The position numbers and the translations under genes were made by a program. A stretch of DNA of 64,000 nucleotides from Marinobacter antarcticus (GTDB lineage Bacteria; Pseudomonadota; Gammaproteobacteria; Pseudomonadales; Oleiphilaceae): contig NZ_FRAQ01000001.1 in NCBI RefSeq assembly GCF_900142385.1, positions 1-64,000 on the forward strand, written 5' to 3'. This document shows, one piece after another, positions 47,598-57,176 of the stretch. Numbering within the stretch: position 1 is the stretch's first letter; each line of letters begins with the position of its first letter. The notes under the pieces are model-generated. The model had not been told where the DNA came from and made no database searches. It saw only the letters and a program-made list of their open reading frames with translations.

Positions 47598-48557
47598 TCA
47601 GTCCGTTTCGGCAGCAACCGGAGTGTCCGCTTTCGCTTTCTCAATCACACGACACTGGCTGGCTGCAAGCGAGAGGATATCAATAGCTTTCGGCCGGGGA
47701 AAGGTTACCCGCCAGGCCAGCGCAACAGTGCGAAAAGGCACAGGCGGAGCAAAAGGCCGGGTTACAAGTACATCTTTGTGATAATGCATGACGGTGGCCG
47801 CAGAGAGCGGCAGTACCGTAATTCCCAAACCGGACGCAACCATATGACGAATGGTCTCCAAGGAACTTCCCTCGGTGACCAGCGAAGGCGACCCGACATC
47901 GGCCCTGCGGGTAACTGCGTCCACCAGGGGCGGACAGGATTCCAGCACCTGATCCCGGAAGCAGTGCCCGGGACCAAGCAGGAGAAGTTGCTCGTGGGCG
48001 AGCTCTTTACCGGTGATCTGTTCCTTTTTTGCCAGAGGGTGGTCCGCAGGCAGAAGCACAACAAAAGGCTCGTCATATAGTGGCAATGTGAGTACTTCCG
48101 CTTCTTCAAACGGCAGCGCAATGATAATGGCGTCGAGTTCAGACTGGCGCAGCTTCTGGCGCAGACTGGCCGTGTAGTTTTCTTCGATGTACAGCGGCAT
48201 TTCCGGTGCCGCACGGCGCAGCTCTGGCAACAGGTGCGGGAACAGATAGGGCCCAATGGTGTAAATTGCCCCGACCTTGAGCGGCGAGCTCAGCTGGCTT
48301 TTGCCATCCTGAGCCATATCGCGGATCACGCCCACCTGATCCAGAACACGCTGGGCCTGCTCGACAATGCGCTGACCGGTTTCCGTTACGCGAATGCTGC
48401 TCTTGCTACGCTCAAACAGAGGAATGCCCAATTCGTCTTCCAGTTTTTTGACCGCGACGCTGAGTGTTGGCTGGCTGACATGGCAGCGCTCGGCAGCCCT
48501 GCCAAAATGCCTTTCACGGGCAAGCGTAACGACGTATCGTAACTCGGTAAGAGTCAT
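47598..48557 (-). CDS. oxyR: Hydrogen peroxide-sensing LysR regulator OxyR
   Basis: Activates catalase, alkyl hydroperoxide reductase and related genes on oxidation. 319 residues with the LysR helix-turn-helix at the N-terminus (FGRAAERCHVSQPTLSVAVKKLE). The redox pair is C199 (GPGHCFRDQ) and C208 (ESCPP), at exactly the E. coli positions. GGAG lies before the ATG. It heads the oxyR-recG unit and is divergent from the epimerase-like gene over 76 bases. Confidence 0.97.
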   Translation of the reverse strand: MTLTELRYVVTLARERHFGRAAERCHVSQPTLSVAVKKLEDELGIPLFERSKSSIRVTETGQRIVEQAQRVLDQVGVIRDMAQDGKSQLSSPLKVGAIYTIGPYLFPHLLPELRRAAPEMPLYIEENYTASLRQKLRQSELDAIIIALPFEEAEVLTLPLYDEPFVVLLPADHPLAKKEQITGKELAHEQLLLLGPGHCFRDQVLESCPPLVDAVTRRADVGSPSLVTEGSSLETIRHMVASGLGITVLPLSAATVMHYHKDVLVTRPFAPPVPFRTVALAWRVTFPRPKAIDILSLAASQCRVIEKAKADTPVAAETD

Positions 48558-48633
48558 GGTGGTCTCCGGTCAAATAGATACGGGTCGAAATGTCACTTAT
48601 TTATGGGTTAAAGGATAAGGATTGATATTGTCT

Positions 48634-49509
48634 ATGGCAATCACTGAACGCAATAGTATGCCGGGAATTCTTGTTGCCGGTTGCGGCAAACTTGGTGGCG
48701 CCATCGCCGGTATATTGAAAGAGTCCGCTCAGGTTTACGGACTTCGTCGCAATCCGGATAAAGTACCTGAAGGCGTGGAGGGTATTGGTGCAGATCTGAC
48801 TCGCCCGGAAACCCTCGCCGGCAAACTGCCGGAGAACCTGGATAGCATTATATACTGCCTGACTCCTTCCAGTTACGACGAGCAGGGGTATCAAGATGCT
48901 TATGTTAACGGCCTGAGCAACCTGCTTGAGGCATTAGGTGACCAGTCACTGAAACGTCTCTTTTTTATCAGCAGCACGAGCGTTTACGCCCAGAATGATG
49001 ACAGCCTGGTAGATGAAAGCAGCCCGGCTTCCCCCTCCCGCGTCACGGGCCAGCAAATACTTGCCGGTGAGCAAACGGCACTAAACAGCGACCACCCCGC
49101 AACCATTGTTCGCTTCAGTGGGATTTACGGACCTTCGCGGCGGCGTTTTCTGGAAGAGGTTATTGAGGGCCGCATGAATCCAATGAAGTCGGCGCCGTTC
49201 AGCAACCGCATTCACGAGGAGGACGCAGCAGCGACCGTGGCCTATCTCAACGGGCTGGCGCTTTCAGGAAAGCCACTGGACAACTGCTATGTAGCCAGCG
49301 ACTGCGAGCCGGTTCGCCTTGATGAAGTGGTTGACTGGGTTCGCCAGCAGGTTCCCTGCGCTGAGCCGGTAGCTGAGGCCAGAAAAGGCGGCAGGGCCGG
49401 CAGCAAGCGCTGTAACAATCAGCGGCTGCTGCAAACCGGATTTACCTTTCGCTATCCGGATTTCCGGGCCGGCTACCGCGAAATGATTGACAAAGGCCAG
49501 ACCCATTAA
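48634..49509 (+). CDS. NAD-dependent epimerase/dehydratase-like protein (YeeZ-like SDR)
   Basis: Atypical extended short-chain dehydrogenase of 291 residues: dinucleotide-binding GILVAGCGKLGGAIAG near the N-terminus, then FISSTSVYAQNDDSLVDE and the IVRFSGIYGPSRRRF segment. The YxxxK pair of classical SDRs is not evident, as in other YeeZ relatives, so catalysis is uncertain. The start is ambiguous: ATG 48634 was chosen, but TTG codons at 48622 and 48628 are better spaced from AGGA, and ATG 48658 begins the conserved core. Divergent from oxyR; ends at a perfect bidirectional terminator. Confidence 0.8.
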   Translation: MAITERNSMPGILVAGCGKLGGAIAGILKESAQVYGLRRNPDKVPEGVEGIGADLTRPETLAGKLPENLDSIIYCLTPSSYDEQGYQDAYVNGLSNLLEALGDQSLKRLFFISSTSVYAQNDDSLVDESSPASPSRVTGQQILAGEQTALNSDHPATIVRFSGIYGPSRRRFLEEVIEGRMNPMKSAPFSNRIHEEDAAATVAYLNGLALSGKPLDNCYVASDCEPVRLDEVVDWVRQQVPCAEPVAEARKGGRAGSKRCNNQRLLQTGFTFRYPDFRAGYREMIDKGQTH

Positions 49510-49510
49510 C

Positions 49511-49540
49511 GAACAAAGGCGGCCTAGGCCGCCTTTGTTC
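49511..49540. terminator. Perfect 30-base palindrome, bidirectional terminator
   Basis: GAACAAAGGCGGCC-TA-GGCCGCCTTTGTTC is perfectly symmetric. It sits between two convergent genes and gives a GC stem followed by T-rich sequence in both directions. Confidence 0.9.
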
Positions 49541-49564
49541 TGAGTCTTACCGTTTTGTGCAATA

Positions 49565-49951
49565 TCAGCTCAGCACCATCACGGCTTCCATTTCTACCGG
49601 AACACCCTTGGGCAGAGCTGAAACCTCAACGGCCGCCCGGGCCGGGTAAGGCTCTGGAAAGTAAGTCGCCATAATTTCGTTGACCGTGGCAAAGTTCGCC
49701 AGGTCAGTCACATAGATATTCACTTTGACGATATCCTTCAGCTCACCGCCAGCCGCTTCACATACAGCTTTAAGGTTTTCGAACACCTGTCGGGTTTTGG
49801 CTGCAAAATCCCCAGCCACCACTTCCATTGTCTCGGGAACCAGCGGAATCTGACCAGAGATATAGACCGTGTCACCCGCCTTTACAGCTTGAGAATAGGT
49901 ACCAATTGCCTGAGGTGCGTTTTCAGTCTGGATTACAGATTTGTTGGTCAT
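49565..49951 (-). CDS. ridA: RidA family enamine/imine deaminase
   Basis: Hydrolyses reactive 2-aminoacrylate-type enamines made by PLP enzymes. 128 residues with the family core: [34 protein letters not shown] and the substrate-binding arginine in [13 protein letters not shown]. The ATG at 49951 has AGAGGA 11 bases upstream; an upstream TTG is too close to it. It follows spoT on the same strand, as in Pseudomonas. Confidence 0.95.
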   Translation of the reverse strand: MTNKSVIQTENAPQAIGTYSQAVKAGDTVYISGQIPLVPETMEVVAGDFAAKTRQVFENLKAVCEAAGGELKDIVKVNIYVTDLANFATVNEIMATYFPEPYPARAAVEVSALPKGVPVEMEAVMVLS

Positions 49952-50031
49952 ACCGTTCAATTTCCTCTCGTCTAAAACGCCAATCGTCGCCCTTCGGCAC
50001 AGGAGCTGTCAACCACACACCTGCGCCAGGT

Positions 50032-52173
50032 TCAGTATTTCACACGATTGATCGACGTGATGGCCTTGATGTTACGAACCCTGCGCATTACGCGGGCCAG
50101 GTGCTTGCGGCCATGTACCTTAACCACCAGGCTGACCACGCCGAAGCGAGCGTTCTGCTCGTCCACGTTAATGCGCTCAATATTGCCATCCGCCATAGCT
50201 ACTGCGTTGGCGACTTCCGCAATCACGCCGCGCTGGCGCTCAAGTTCAACGCGTAACTCTACGGAGAACTCATCGGTAATATCCTTGGCCCAGGTAAGAT
50301 TGGTCAGGCGGGACCGACCTTCATTATCTTCTGGCAGGCGAGAGCAGGTGTCTGAATGGATCACCATGCCCGTTCCGGAGTCCATCACCCCGACAACCGG
50401 ATCCCCGGGGATCGGTTTGCAGCATGTGGCAAAGTGAACCAACATGCCTTCGGTTCCCTGTATGGTTACAGGGGCATTGTCAGCGCCCTTGATATCCGTT
50501 GCCGACGCTCCGGACTCTGCGCTTTCCGCACCACTGACAAGCTGGCGTGCCACCAGGTAGGCCATGCGGTTGCCCAGGCCGATATCGCTGACCAGATCAT
50601 CAAAGCTGTTAACCTGATTATGATTAACAACGGCTTGTTTCTGGGCATCGTCAAGACTGGACAAACGAACGCCAAACCCATTGAGGGACTTTTTCAGCAG
50701 AGCGCGCCCAAGATCGAGCGATTCCGCCTGCTTTTGACTATTAAGAGTGTGGCGAATGCTGCTGCGCGCCTTGCCGGTTACCACAAAACTGAGCCACGCA
50801 GGATTGGGGCGGGCGCCGGGTGCTGTAATCACCTCGACGGTCTGACCGCTCTGCAGGGGTTTGCTAAGAGAACCCAGATTCCGGTTTATCCGACAGGCCA
50901 CCGTGGCATTGCCTATATCCGTATGGATCGCGTAAGCGAAATCCACCGGGGTTGCGCCTCTGGGCAACTCCATGATCTTACCCTTTGGGGTAAATACATA
51001 GATTTCGTCCGGAAAGAGATCCACCTTTACGTGCTCGATAAACTCGAGGGAGTCATCTGTCCGCTCACGCATTTCCATCAAGCCTTTAACCCAGCGGTCT
51101 ACCCTTGTCTGGTTCGCGCTGGTCGCGCTGGTCGGCTCGTTCTTGTACATCCAGTGCGCCGCAATACCATCGTTGGCAATATGTTCCATTTCCTCGGTGC
51201 GGATCTGGATTTCGATGTTTACATGCATGCCAAACAGGGTTGTGTGCAGTGACTGGTAACCATTGGCCTTGGGCATCGCGATATAGTCTTTGAACCGGCC
51301 AGGCATTGGCTTATAAAGGCTGTGAACTGCGCCCAGAATCCGATAGCAGTCGTCTTCGTTATCCGTAATGATGCGGAAGGCGTATACGTCCATGATTTCG
51401 TGGAACGATTTCTGTTTGAGCTTCATCTTATTGTAGATGCTGTTCAGGTGCTTCTCACGCCCGAGTATCCGGCCCGGAAAACCACGCTCTTCCAGCTTTT
51501 CCTGAAGCCTGCTGCGGATATCCTCAATAATCTCACGGTGACTGCCGCGCAGTTTTTCTACGGCCTTGGAGATATAGCGGGAGCGCATCGGATGCAGGGA
51601 TGAAAAACCCAGGTCTTCCAGCTCGGTGGAGATCGCATGCATACCCAGACGGTTGGCGATCGGGGCATATATATCGAGGGTTTCTGTGGCAATGCGCTGG
51701 CGCTTTTCATAGGGCATGGGGCCCAGAGTACGCATGTTATGCAGGCGGTCAGCCAGTTTGACCAGAATAACCCGGATATCCCGGGCCATAGCCAGGGTCA
51801 TCTTCTGGAAGTTCTCCGCCTGGGCTTCCGCACGGGTACGAAACTCTATCTGGGTCAGCTTGCTGACGCCATCGACCAGCTCTGCTACATCGTCGCCGAA
51901 CTGCTCGGCAAGCGCATCCTTGGGGATACCGGTATCTTCTATGACATCGTGAAGCATAGCGGCCATCAGGCTCTGATGGTCGAGTTTCAGGCCGGCAAGA
52001 ATATGAGCAACGGCAAGGGGGTGGGTTATATAACGATCGCCACTTTTGCGCATCTGGCCTTCGTGGGCCTGCTCGGCGTAATAGTAGGCCCTTCGCACCT
52101 GATTAACGCGATTGGTATCCAGATAGGTACTGAGCTCACCCGCCAGCCCTTCTACCGTAGCATCAAGCGACAC
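50032..52173 (-). CDS. spoT: Bifunctional (p)ppGpp synthetase/hydrolase SpoT
   Basis: Makes and degrades (p)ppGpp in response to nutrient stress. 713 residues: HD hydrolase domain (SLMAAMLHDVIEDTG, KLADRLHNMRT), synthetase domain (DVYAFRIITDNEDDCYRILG and NGYQSLHT), TGS domain (DLFPDEIYVFTPKGKIMELP), a zinc-finger/CC region (FATCCKPIPGD) and a C-terminal ACT domain. The GTG at 52173 was chosen: GGAGG precedes it by 4 bases and it gives the normal N-terminus. The first upstream ATG (52239) lies inside the rpoZ terminator and cannot be right. The intact HD motif indicates SpoT rather than RelA. Partner effector DksA is encoded at 19.6 kb. Confidence 0.95.
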   Translation of the reverse strand: MSLDATVEGLAGELSTYLDTNRVNQVRRAYYYAEQAHEGQMRKSGDRYITHPLAVAHILAGLKLDHQSLMAAMLHDVIEDTGIPKDALAEQFGDDVAELVDGVSKLTQIEFRTRAEAQAENFQKMTLAMARDIRVILVKLADRLHNMRTLGPMPYEKRQRIATETLDIYAPIANRLGMHAISTELEDLGFSSLHPMRSRYISKAVEKLRGSHREIIEDIRSRLQEKLEERGFPGRILGREKHLNSIYNKMKLKQKSFHEIMDVYAFRIITDNEDDCYRILGAVHSLYKPMPGRFKDYIAMPKANGYQSLHTTLFGMHVNIEIQIRTEEMEHIANDGIAAHWMYKNEPTSATSANQTRVDRWVKGLMEMRERTDDSLEFIEHVKVDLFPDEIYVFTPKGKIMELPRGATPVDFAYAIHTDIGNATVACRINRNLGSLSKPLQSGQTVEVITAPGARPNPAWLSFVVTGKARSSIRHTLNSQKQAESLDLGRALLKKSLNGFGVRLSSLDDAQKQAVVNHNQVNSFDDLVSDIGLGNRMAYLVARQLVSGAESAESGASATDIKGADNAPVTIQGTEGMLVHFATCCKPIPGDPVVGVMDSGTGMVIHSDTCSRLPEDNEGRSRLTNLTWAKDITDEFSVELRVELERQRGVIAEVANAVAMADGNIERINVDEQNARFGVVSLVVKVHGRKHLARVMRRVRNIKAITSINRVKY

Positions 52174-52221
52174 CGCGCCTCCGTAATATTCCGATTCCCC
52201 ACTGTTACCAGGAGCAGAAAC

Positions 52222-52248
52222 AAAAAAACCCGAATGCATGCATCCGGG
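52222..52248 (-). terminator. Rho-independent terminator after rpoZ
   Basis: On the minus strand CCCGGATGCATGCATTCGGG folds into a long stem (one G-U) followed by seven T. It lies between rpoZ and spoT, so spoT is expressed by partial read-through or from a promoter in the 50 bases downstream. Confidence 0.88.
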
Positions 52249-52357
52249 CCTCTCTTCTGTCCTTCCAGCAACCGTCCAGAGAGTTACTCTATAAAACTGC
52301 GGAGACAGATTTCAATGCTTTCCTGTGCAGCACGGGCTAGATATGCCCGCATCAACC

Positions 52358-52570
52358 TTAATCTTCTTCGATTTCGTTCAGCAGATCGCGGCTAACCAAG
52401 CCTGCGGCAATTTCGCGCAAGGCGATTACCGTGGGCTTGTCGTTTTCGTCTGCAACCATCGGCTCGGCACCTTTGGTGGCAAGCTGACGGGAACGCTTGG
52501 TAGCCAACATCACCAGCTGGAAGCGGTTATCAACGTGTTCCAGACAGTCTTCAACGGTAACTCGTGCCAT
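52358..52570 (-). CDS. rpoZ: RNA polymerase omega subunit
   Basis: 70 residues, [30 protein letters not shown], the standard omega N-terminus binding beta-prime, then [15 protein letters not shown]. Omega is also part of one of the two ppGpp sites on the polymerase, fitting its place between gmk and spoT. A terminator follows. Confidence 0.97.
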   Translation of the reverse strand: MARVTVEDCLEHVDNRFQLVMLATKRSRQLATKGAEPMVADENDKPTVIALREIAAGLVSRDLLNEIEED

Positions 52571-52658
52571 AACTTCCCCGACAATATAAAAATGACTGAT
52601 TCAGCAGACCGCATAGTCTACTGCCAGCGGCACAATTTGTATATAGAAAAAGCCCGAG

Positions 52659-53363
<705 letters not shown>

Positions 53364-53482
53364 TTATACGGCCTTTGACCAAACACCGCATCCCGGATGC
53401 CTCGACAACTGGTAACATTAGGCTCGCTGCAGGTAATACCGCAGCATCAATCCCAAGCACAGCAAAACGACGGAAAGCCAGC

Positions 53483-54370
53483 ATGGATAAACTTCTGATT
53501 GTCATGGATCCGGCCCACAAGCACCAGAAGGCTCTGGCCCGAGGAATCGAACTGGCGCGCGCCACTGGCGCTCACCTGGAAATCGTGGCCTTCACCCATG
53601 AACACCTTGGCGCTCCGCCTTCAGATCCTGCATTACAGCAGCGCGCCCGGGATGCACTGATCGAGCTTCGCCAGCGTTGGCTGGATCAGATGCTGGCGCT
53701 TTCGGATTGCAGCGACGTTCAAGCAACCACGCACACGGTGTGGGAAAAGAATATACATCAGTGGATTATCGAACACTGCCACCCCAACCGTTTCAAGGCC
53801 GTGATCAAAACCGGAAGCCGCTCCGAAACCCTTCTGTACACACCGACCGACTGGCACCTGATCCGGGAATGTCCGGTTCCAGTTATGCTCGTTGCGGAAC
53901 AGAAGTGGAATCACGCCCATCCGATCCTGGCAGCGGTAGACCTGAGCTCTACCAAGCCGGTCAAAAAGGCGCTCAACGCAAAAATCATCGAACAGGCCAG
54001 CGCTCTGGCCAAAACGTTCGGAACGGAAGTCCACCTGGTCCATGCGCTGCATATTTCCGAGGTGCTGGCAGATCTTGAGATCATCAATGTGGCCGAGCAC
54101 GAACAGAGGCACAGAGAAGCACTGGAGCCTGCCATCACTCACCTGTGCAATACCTGGCACCTGAGCCGGGATCAGATTCATATGGCCGTTGGCCCCGCAC
54201 ACAAGGTTATCCCCAGCATTGCCAGCAAGCTGAAAGCTGATTTGGTGGTGATTGGCACCAGCGGCAAAACCGGCCTGAGAGCCAGGGTAATTGGCAATAC
54301 CGCAGAGAAAGTGCTCACTCACCTGAGAACCGATCTGCTTGCCATCAAACCCGGAGATGCTGGCCAGTAA
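53483..54370 (+). CDS. Tandem universal stress protein (UspE-like)
   Basis: 295 residues with two Usp domains. The first (about 1-140) begins DKLLIVMDPAHKHQKALARG and lacks a clean nucleotide loop (KTGSRSETLL). The second (about 150-290) begins PILAAVDLSSTKPVKK and keeps the GxxG...G(S/T) ATP motif in VVIGTSGKTGLRARVIGNT. This asymmetry is usual for UspE-type proteins. GGAAAG precedes the ATG. The stop shares a base with the following pseudouridine synthase start (TAATG). Confidence 0.9.
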   Translation: MDKLLIVMDPAHKHQKALARGIELARATGAHLEIVAFTHEHLGAPPSDPALQQRARDALIELRQRWLDQMLALSDCSDVQATTHTVWEKNIHQWIIEHCHPNRFKAVIKTGSRSETLLYTPTDWHLIRECPVPVMLVAEQKWNHAHPILAAVDLSSTKPVKKALNAKIIEQASALAKTFGTEVHLVHALHISEVLADLEIINVAEHEQRHREALEPAITHLCNTWHLSRDQIHMAVGPAHKVIPSIASKLKADLVVIGTSGKTGLRARVIGNTAEKVLTHLRTDLLAIKPGDAGQ

Positions 54371-55188
54371 TGCGCAGAAAATTCGACGTTACGACAGAAC
54401 AACCCGAAACCGCTATTGAAGCCCTGAGCCAGGCATCAGGGCTTTCGCGCCAGCGCATCAAGGATGCCATGAACAAGGGCGCGTGCTGGTGGACACTAAA
54501 GGGCAAGCAGGTACGACTCCGGCGCGCAACCCGGGAGGTCAAGGCTGGTACGCGATTGCAGCTTTACTACGACGAGAACGTGCTGGATCGAAAGCCAGAA
54601 GCGGCAACTCTGATAGTGGACAAAAGCCGCTACAGCGTCTGGTACAAACCCCATGGCATGCTGGCACAAGGCTCACAATGGGGAGACCACTGCAGCCTGT
54701 TGCGCTGGGCTGAGCTTGAACTCAAACGCCCTTGCCATCTGATCCACCGGCTGGACGCCGATGCAGCCGGGCTGATGCTTATCGCTCACGACCCGAAAGC
54801 CGCTGGCGCCCTCTCCCAATGCTTTGCCGGGCGCACCATAACCAAGCAATACCTGGCCAGGGTAACAGGCATTATCCATACTCAGGATCAGCTCATCGAC
54901 ACGCCGGTTGACGGTAAAGCTGCCATTAGCCGAGTTACCACGCTGAGCACGGATGAAACCGGCCAGACCAGCCTCCTGCAGATAGCCATCGAAACGGGGC
55001 GAAAACACCAGATTCGCAAGCATCTGCAGAGCATAGGACACCCCATTGTCGGCGACCGCCTTTACGGCAAGCCCGCCAAGACTCCATTACAACTGCTGGC
55101 TGCCAGCCTTGAGTTTGACTGCCCCCTGAGCCGACAGCGGGTGAAACTGGAATTGCCGGAGCCGCTGAACAGTCTGGGTCCGGCCTGA
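54370..55188 (+). CDS. RluA-family pseudouridine synthase
   Basis: Isomerises uridine to pseudouridine in RNA. 272 residues: an N-terminal S4-like part (GLSRQRIKDAMNKG, then GKQVRLRRATREVKAGTRLQLYYDE) and a catalytic domain with D129 in HRLDADAAGLML. The usual HRLDxxTSG has AA in place of TS. LQIAIETGRKHQIRKHLQSIGHPIVGDRLYG is typical of the family. The target base cannot be assigned. Translationally coupled to the Usp gene; converges on yicC. Confidence 0.9.
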   Translation: MRRKFDVTTEQPETAIEALSQASGLSRQRIKDAMNKGACWWTLKGKQVRLRRATREVKAGTRLQLYYDENVLDRKPEAATLIVDKSRYSVWYKPHGMLAQGSQWGDHCSLLRWAELELKRPCHLIHRLDADAAGLMLIAHDPKAAGALSQCFAGRTITKQYLARVTGIIHTQDQLIDTPVDGKAAISRVTTLSTDETGQTSLLQIAIETGRKHQIRKHLQSIGHPIVGDRLYGKPAKTPLQLLAASLEFDCPLSRQRVKLELPEPLNSLGPA

Positions 55189-55204
55189 CCAGGGCAGAGC
55201 TGAA

Positions 55205-56071
55205 TCACTCGACGTTCTGCACCTGTTCCCGCACCTGCTCAATCAGCACTTTCAAGTCGACTGCAGCACGGGTTACACCGGCATCAATACTCTTGCTGCT
55301 CAGGGTATTGGCCTCCCGGTTCAACTCCTGCATCAGAAAATCCAGCCGGCGCCCAATCGCCTCATCACGCTTAAGGGTGTCAGTAACCTCGCTGATATGG
55401 GCATCCAGCCGATCCAGCTCTTCCGCCACATCGCTCTTCTGTGCCAGCATCACCATTTCCTGAGCAACACGCTCAGGATCCAGCTCTACTTTGGCCTTTT
55501 GGAAACGCTCACGCAGATGTTCCTCCTGCGCCTTCAGCAATCCGGGCATCCCATCGCGAACTGTGACAACCAGAGCTCTCATCTGCGCCAGGCGCTCCTC
55601 AAACAAAGGCCACAGACGCTCACCCTCCCGCTCACGAACAACCACCAGCTCTGCAACAGTTTGCCGGAACAGGTTCAGGCCTGCCTCCCGGACCGAGCTG
55701 AAGTCCTGTTCCGGCACCGACAACACGCCGGGCCAGCGCAGAATATCCAGGGCACTGATATGCGCCGGGTTATCCAGCATTCGATTAACGTGGTTTGCAG
55801 CCTCATTAACCGCATGCGCTATATCCTCATTAATCTCAAACCCCGGACTGCTCGACTCAGCCGACTGAAGACGAATCGACACATCCACCTTGCCCCGCTT
55901 CAACTGCTTTCGCAGCTCCTCCCGAAACGGATTTTCAAGCTCCCGAAGAGCTTCCGGCAACCGGAAAGACGGCTCCAGATACCGATGATTGACGGTACGA
56001 ATCTCACAGGTCAGCGTTACCTGACTATCCTGAACATCCTTCCGGGCAAATGCAGTCATACTTCTGATCAT
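55205..56071 (-). CDS. yicC: YicC family endoribonuclease
   Basis: 288 residues from the ATG at 56071 (GGAG 5 bases upstream), beginning MIRSMTAFARKDVQDSQVTL with the conserved EIRTVNHRYLEPSFRLPEALRELE. The C-terminal DUF1732 core is DEAIGRRLDFLMQELNREANTLSSK. E. coli YicC has been reported to act on the sRNA RyhB. Divergent from rph, as in Pseudomonas. Confidence 0.95.
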   Translation of the reverse strand: MIRSMTAFARKDVQDSQVTLTCEIRTVNHRYLEPSFRLPEALRELENPFREELRKQLKRGKVDVSIRLQSAESSSPGFEINEDIAHAVNEAANHVNRMLDNPAHISALDILRWPGVLSVPEQDFSSVREAGLNLFRQTVAELVVVREREGERLWPLFEERLAQMRALVVTVRDGMPGLLKAQEEHLRERFQKAKVELDPERVAQEMVMLAQKSDVAEELDRLDAHISEVTDTLKRDEAIGRRLDFLMQELNREANTLSSKSIDAGVTRAAVDLKVLIEQVREQVQNVE

Positions 56072-56304
56072 GGCAGCTCCGGCTTTGTCATTAATTGTGA
56101 TCGTATAACACGAGTCTAACAGGCAGCGATCACCTGCGGCGAACTCCACTTCAAGCGATTATTCAAGCAGTCCCTTAAACAACTAAGAGAGCCCCCGCCC
56201 GGCACTCCGGTACCCTGACCCAACGTGTTATACTTCACGGCTTTTAAACCCGAGTCCGACCGGGACAGTTTCCCGGACACTTACCTCAGATATCAGGAAA
56301 TACT

Positions 56305-57021
56305 ATGCGTCCAAGCGGCAGAACGCCCGAACAGCCCAGAGAGATTCGCCTTACCCGGAACTACACCCGCCACGCTGAGGGTTCCGTGCTGGTTGAATTC
56401 GGGGACACCAAAGTCATCTGCACCGCGTCCGTAGAAAACAAAGTGCCGCCCTTCCTGCGCGGCCAAGGCAAAGGCTGGATCACCGCCGAATACGGCATGC
56501 TGCCCCGCTCAACCGGCAGCCGCATGGGCCGCGAAGCCGCCCGTGGCAAACAGGGCGGACGCACTGTCGAAATCCAGCGCCTGATCGGCCGCTCCCTGCG
56601 CGCAGCCGTCGACATGGAAGGTCTGGGCGAGCACACCATCACCATAGACTGCGACGTGATCCAGGCTGACGGCGGCACCCGCACAGCAGCCATTACCGGC
56701 GGCTGCGTGGCTTTAGTCGACGCCCTGAACCATTTGGTTACGACAAAGCGCCTGAAGAAGTCACCCCTGAAGCAAATGGTAGCGGCACTTTCCGTTGGCG
56801 TTTATAAAGGCACACCGGTGGTTGATCTGGACTACCCGGAAGACTCCGAAGCCGAAACAGATATGAACGTCATCATGACCGACCAGGGCGGCTTTATCGA
56901 AATCCAGGGAACTGCAGAAGGTGCGCCGTTTGTTCAGGAAGAACTGGACAGCATGCTGGTGCTTGCCAAACAAGGCATTGAGAAGTTATTCGTACTGCAG
57001 AAAGAAGCGCTGGAAGGATAA
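56305..57021 (+). CDS. rph: Ribonuclease PH
   Basis: Phosphorolytic 3'-5' exoribonuclease for tRNA 3' maturation. 238 residues with [39 protein letters not shown], and the phosphate-binding [21 protein letters not shown]. Complete, unlike the frameshifted copy in E. coli K-12. Followed by a large inverted repeat, then the convergent crc gene. Confidence 0.97.
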   Translation: MRPSGRTPEQPREIRLTRNYTRHAEGSVLVEFGDTKVICTASVENKVPPFLRGQGKGWITAEYGMLPRSTGSRMGREAARGKQGGRTVEIQRLIGRSLRAAVDMEGLGEHTITIDCDVIQADGGTRTAAITGGCVALVDALNHLVTTKRLKKSPLKQMVAALSVGVYKGTPVVDLDYPEDSEAETDMNVIMTDQGGFIEIQGTAEGAPFVQEELDSMLVLAKQGIEKLFVLQKEALEG

Positions 57022-57043
57022 AGAAGCCAACGCAGAAGCCTGG

Positions 57044-57155
57044 GTGTCGGCAGTGATGCTGTGTTCCCAGACTGTTGGAGGCCAAGGATGGCCGGAAACA
57101 AGCGTACAGGGATGTACTTGCAGCGTGTCTGGGAGCACAGCATCACTGCCGACAC
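57044..57155. repeat. Large inverted repeat with 29-bp arms (REP/MITE-like)
   Basis: Left arm 57044-57072 (GTGTCGGCAGTGATGCTGTG...) and right arm 57127-57155 (...CACAGCATCACTGCCGACAC) match over 29 bases with one mismatch that is a G-U pair in RNA. Flanks extend the symmetry imperfectly (AGCCT outside on the left, AGGCT on the right). The 54-base centre has two smaller hairpins: GGCC-AAGGAT-GGCC and GTAC-AGGGAT-GTAC, each loop containing GGAT. It fills the space between convergent rph and crc. No transposase and no second copy in the window. Confidence 0.8.
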
Positions 57156-57176
57156 TCCCCCAAGGCTCAAGCCAGC

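Noticed and set aside
50356..51252. Open frame of 298 codons opposite spoT
   Set aside because: Antisense shadow of the conserved SpoT synthetase and TGS domains.
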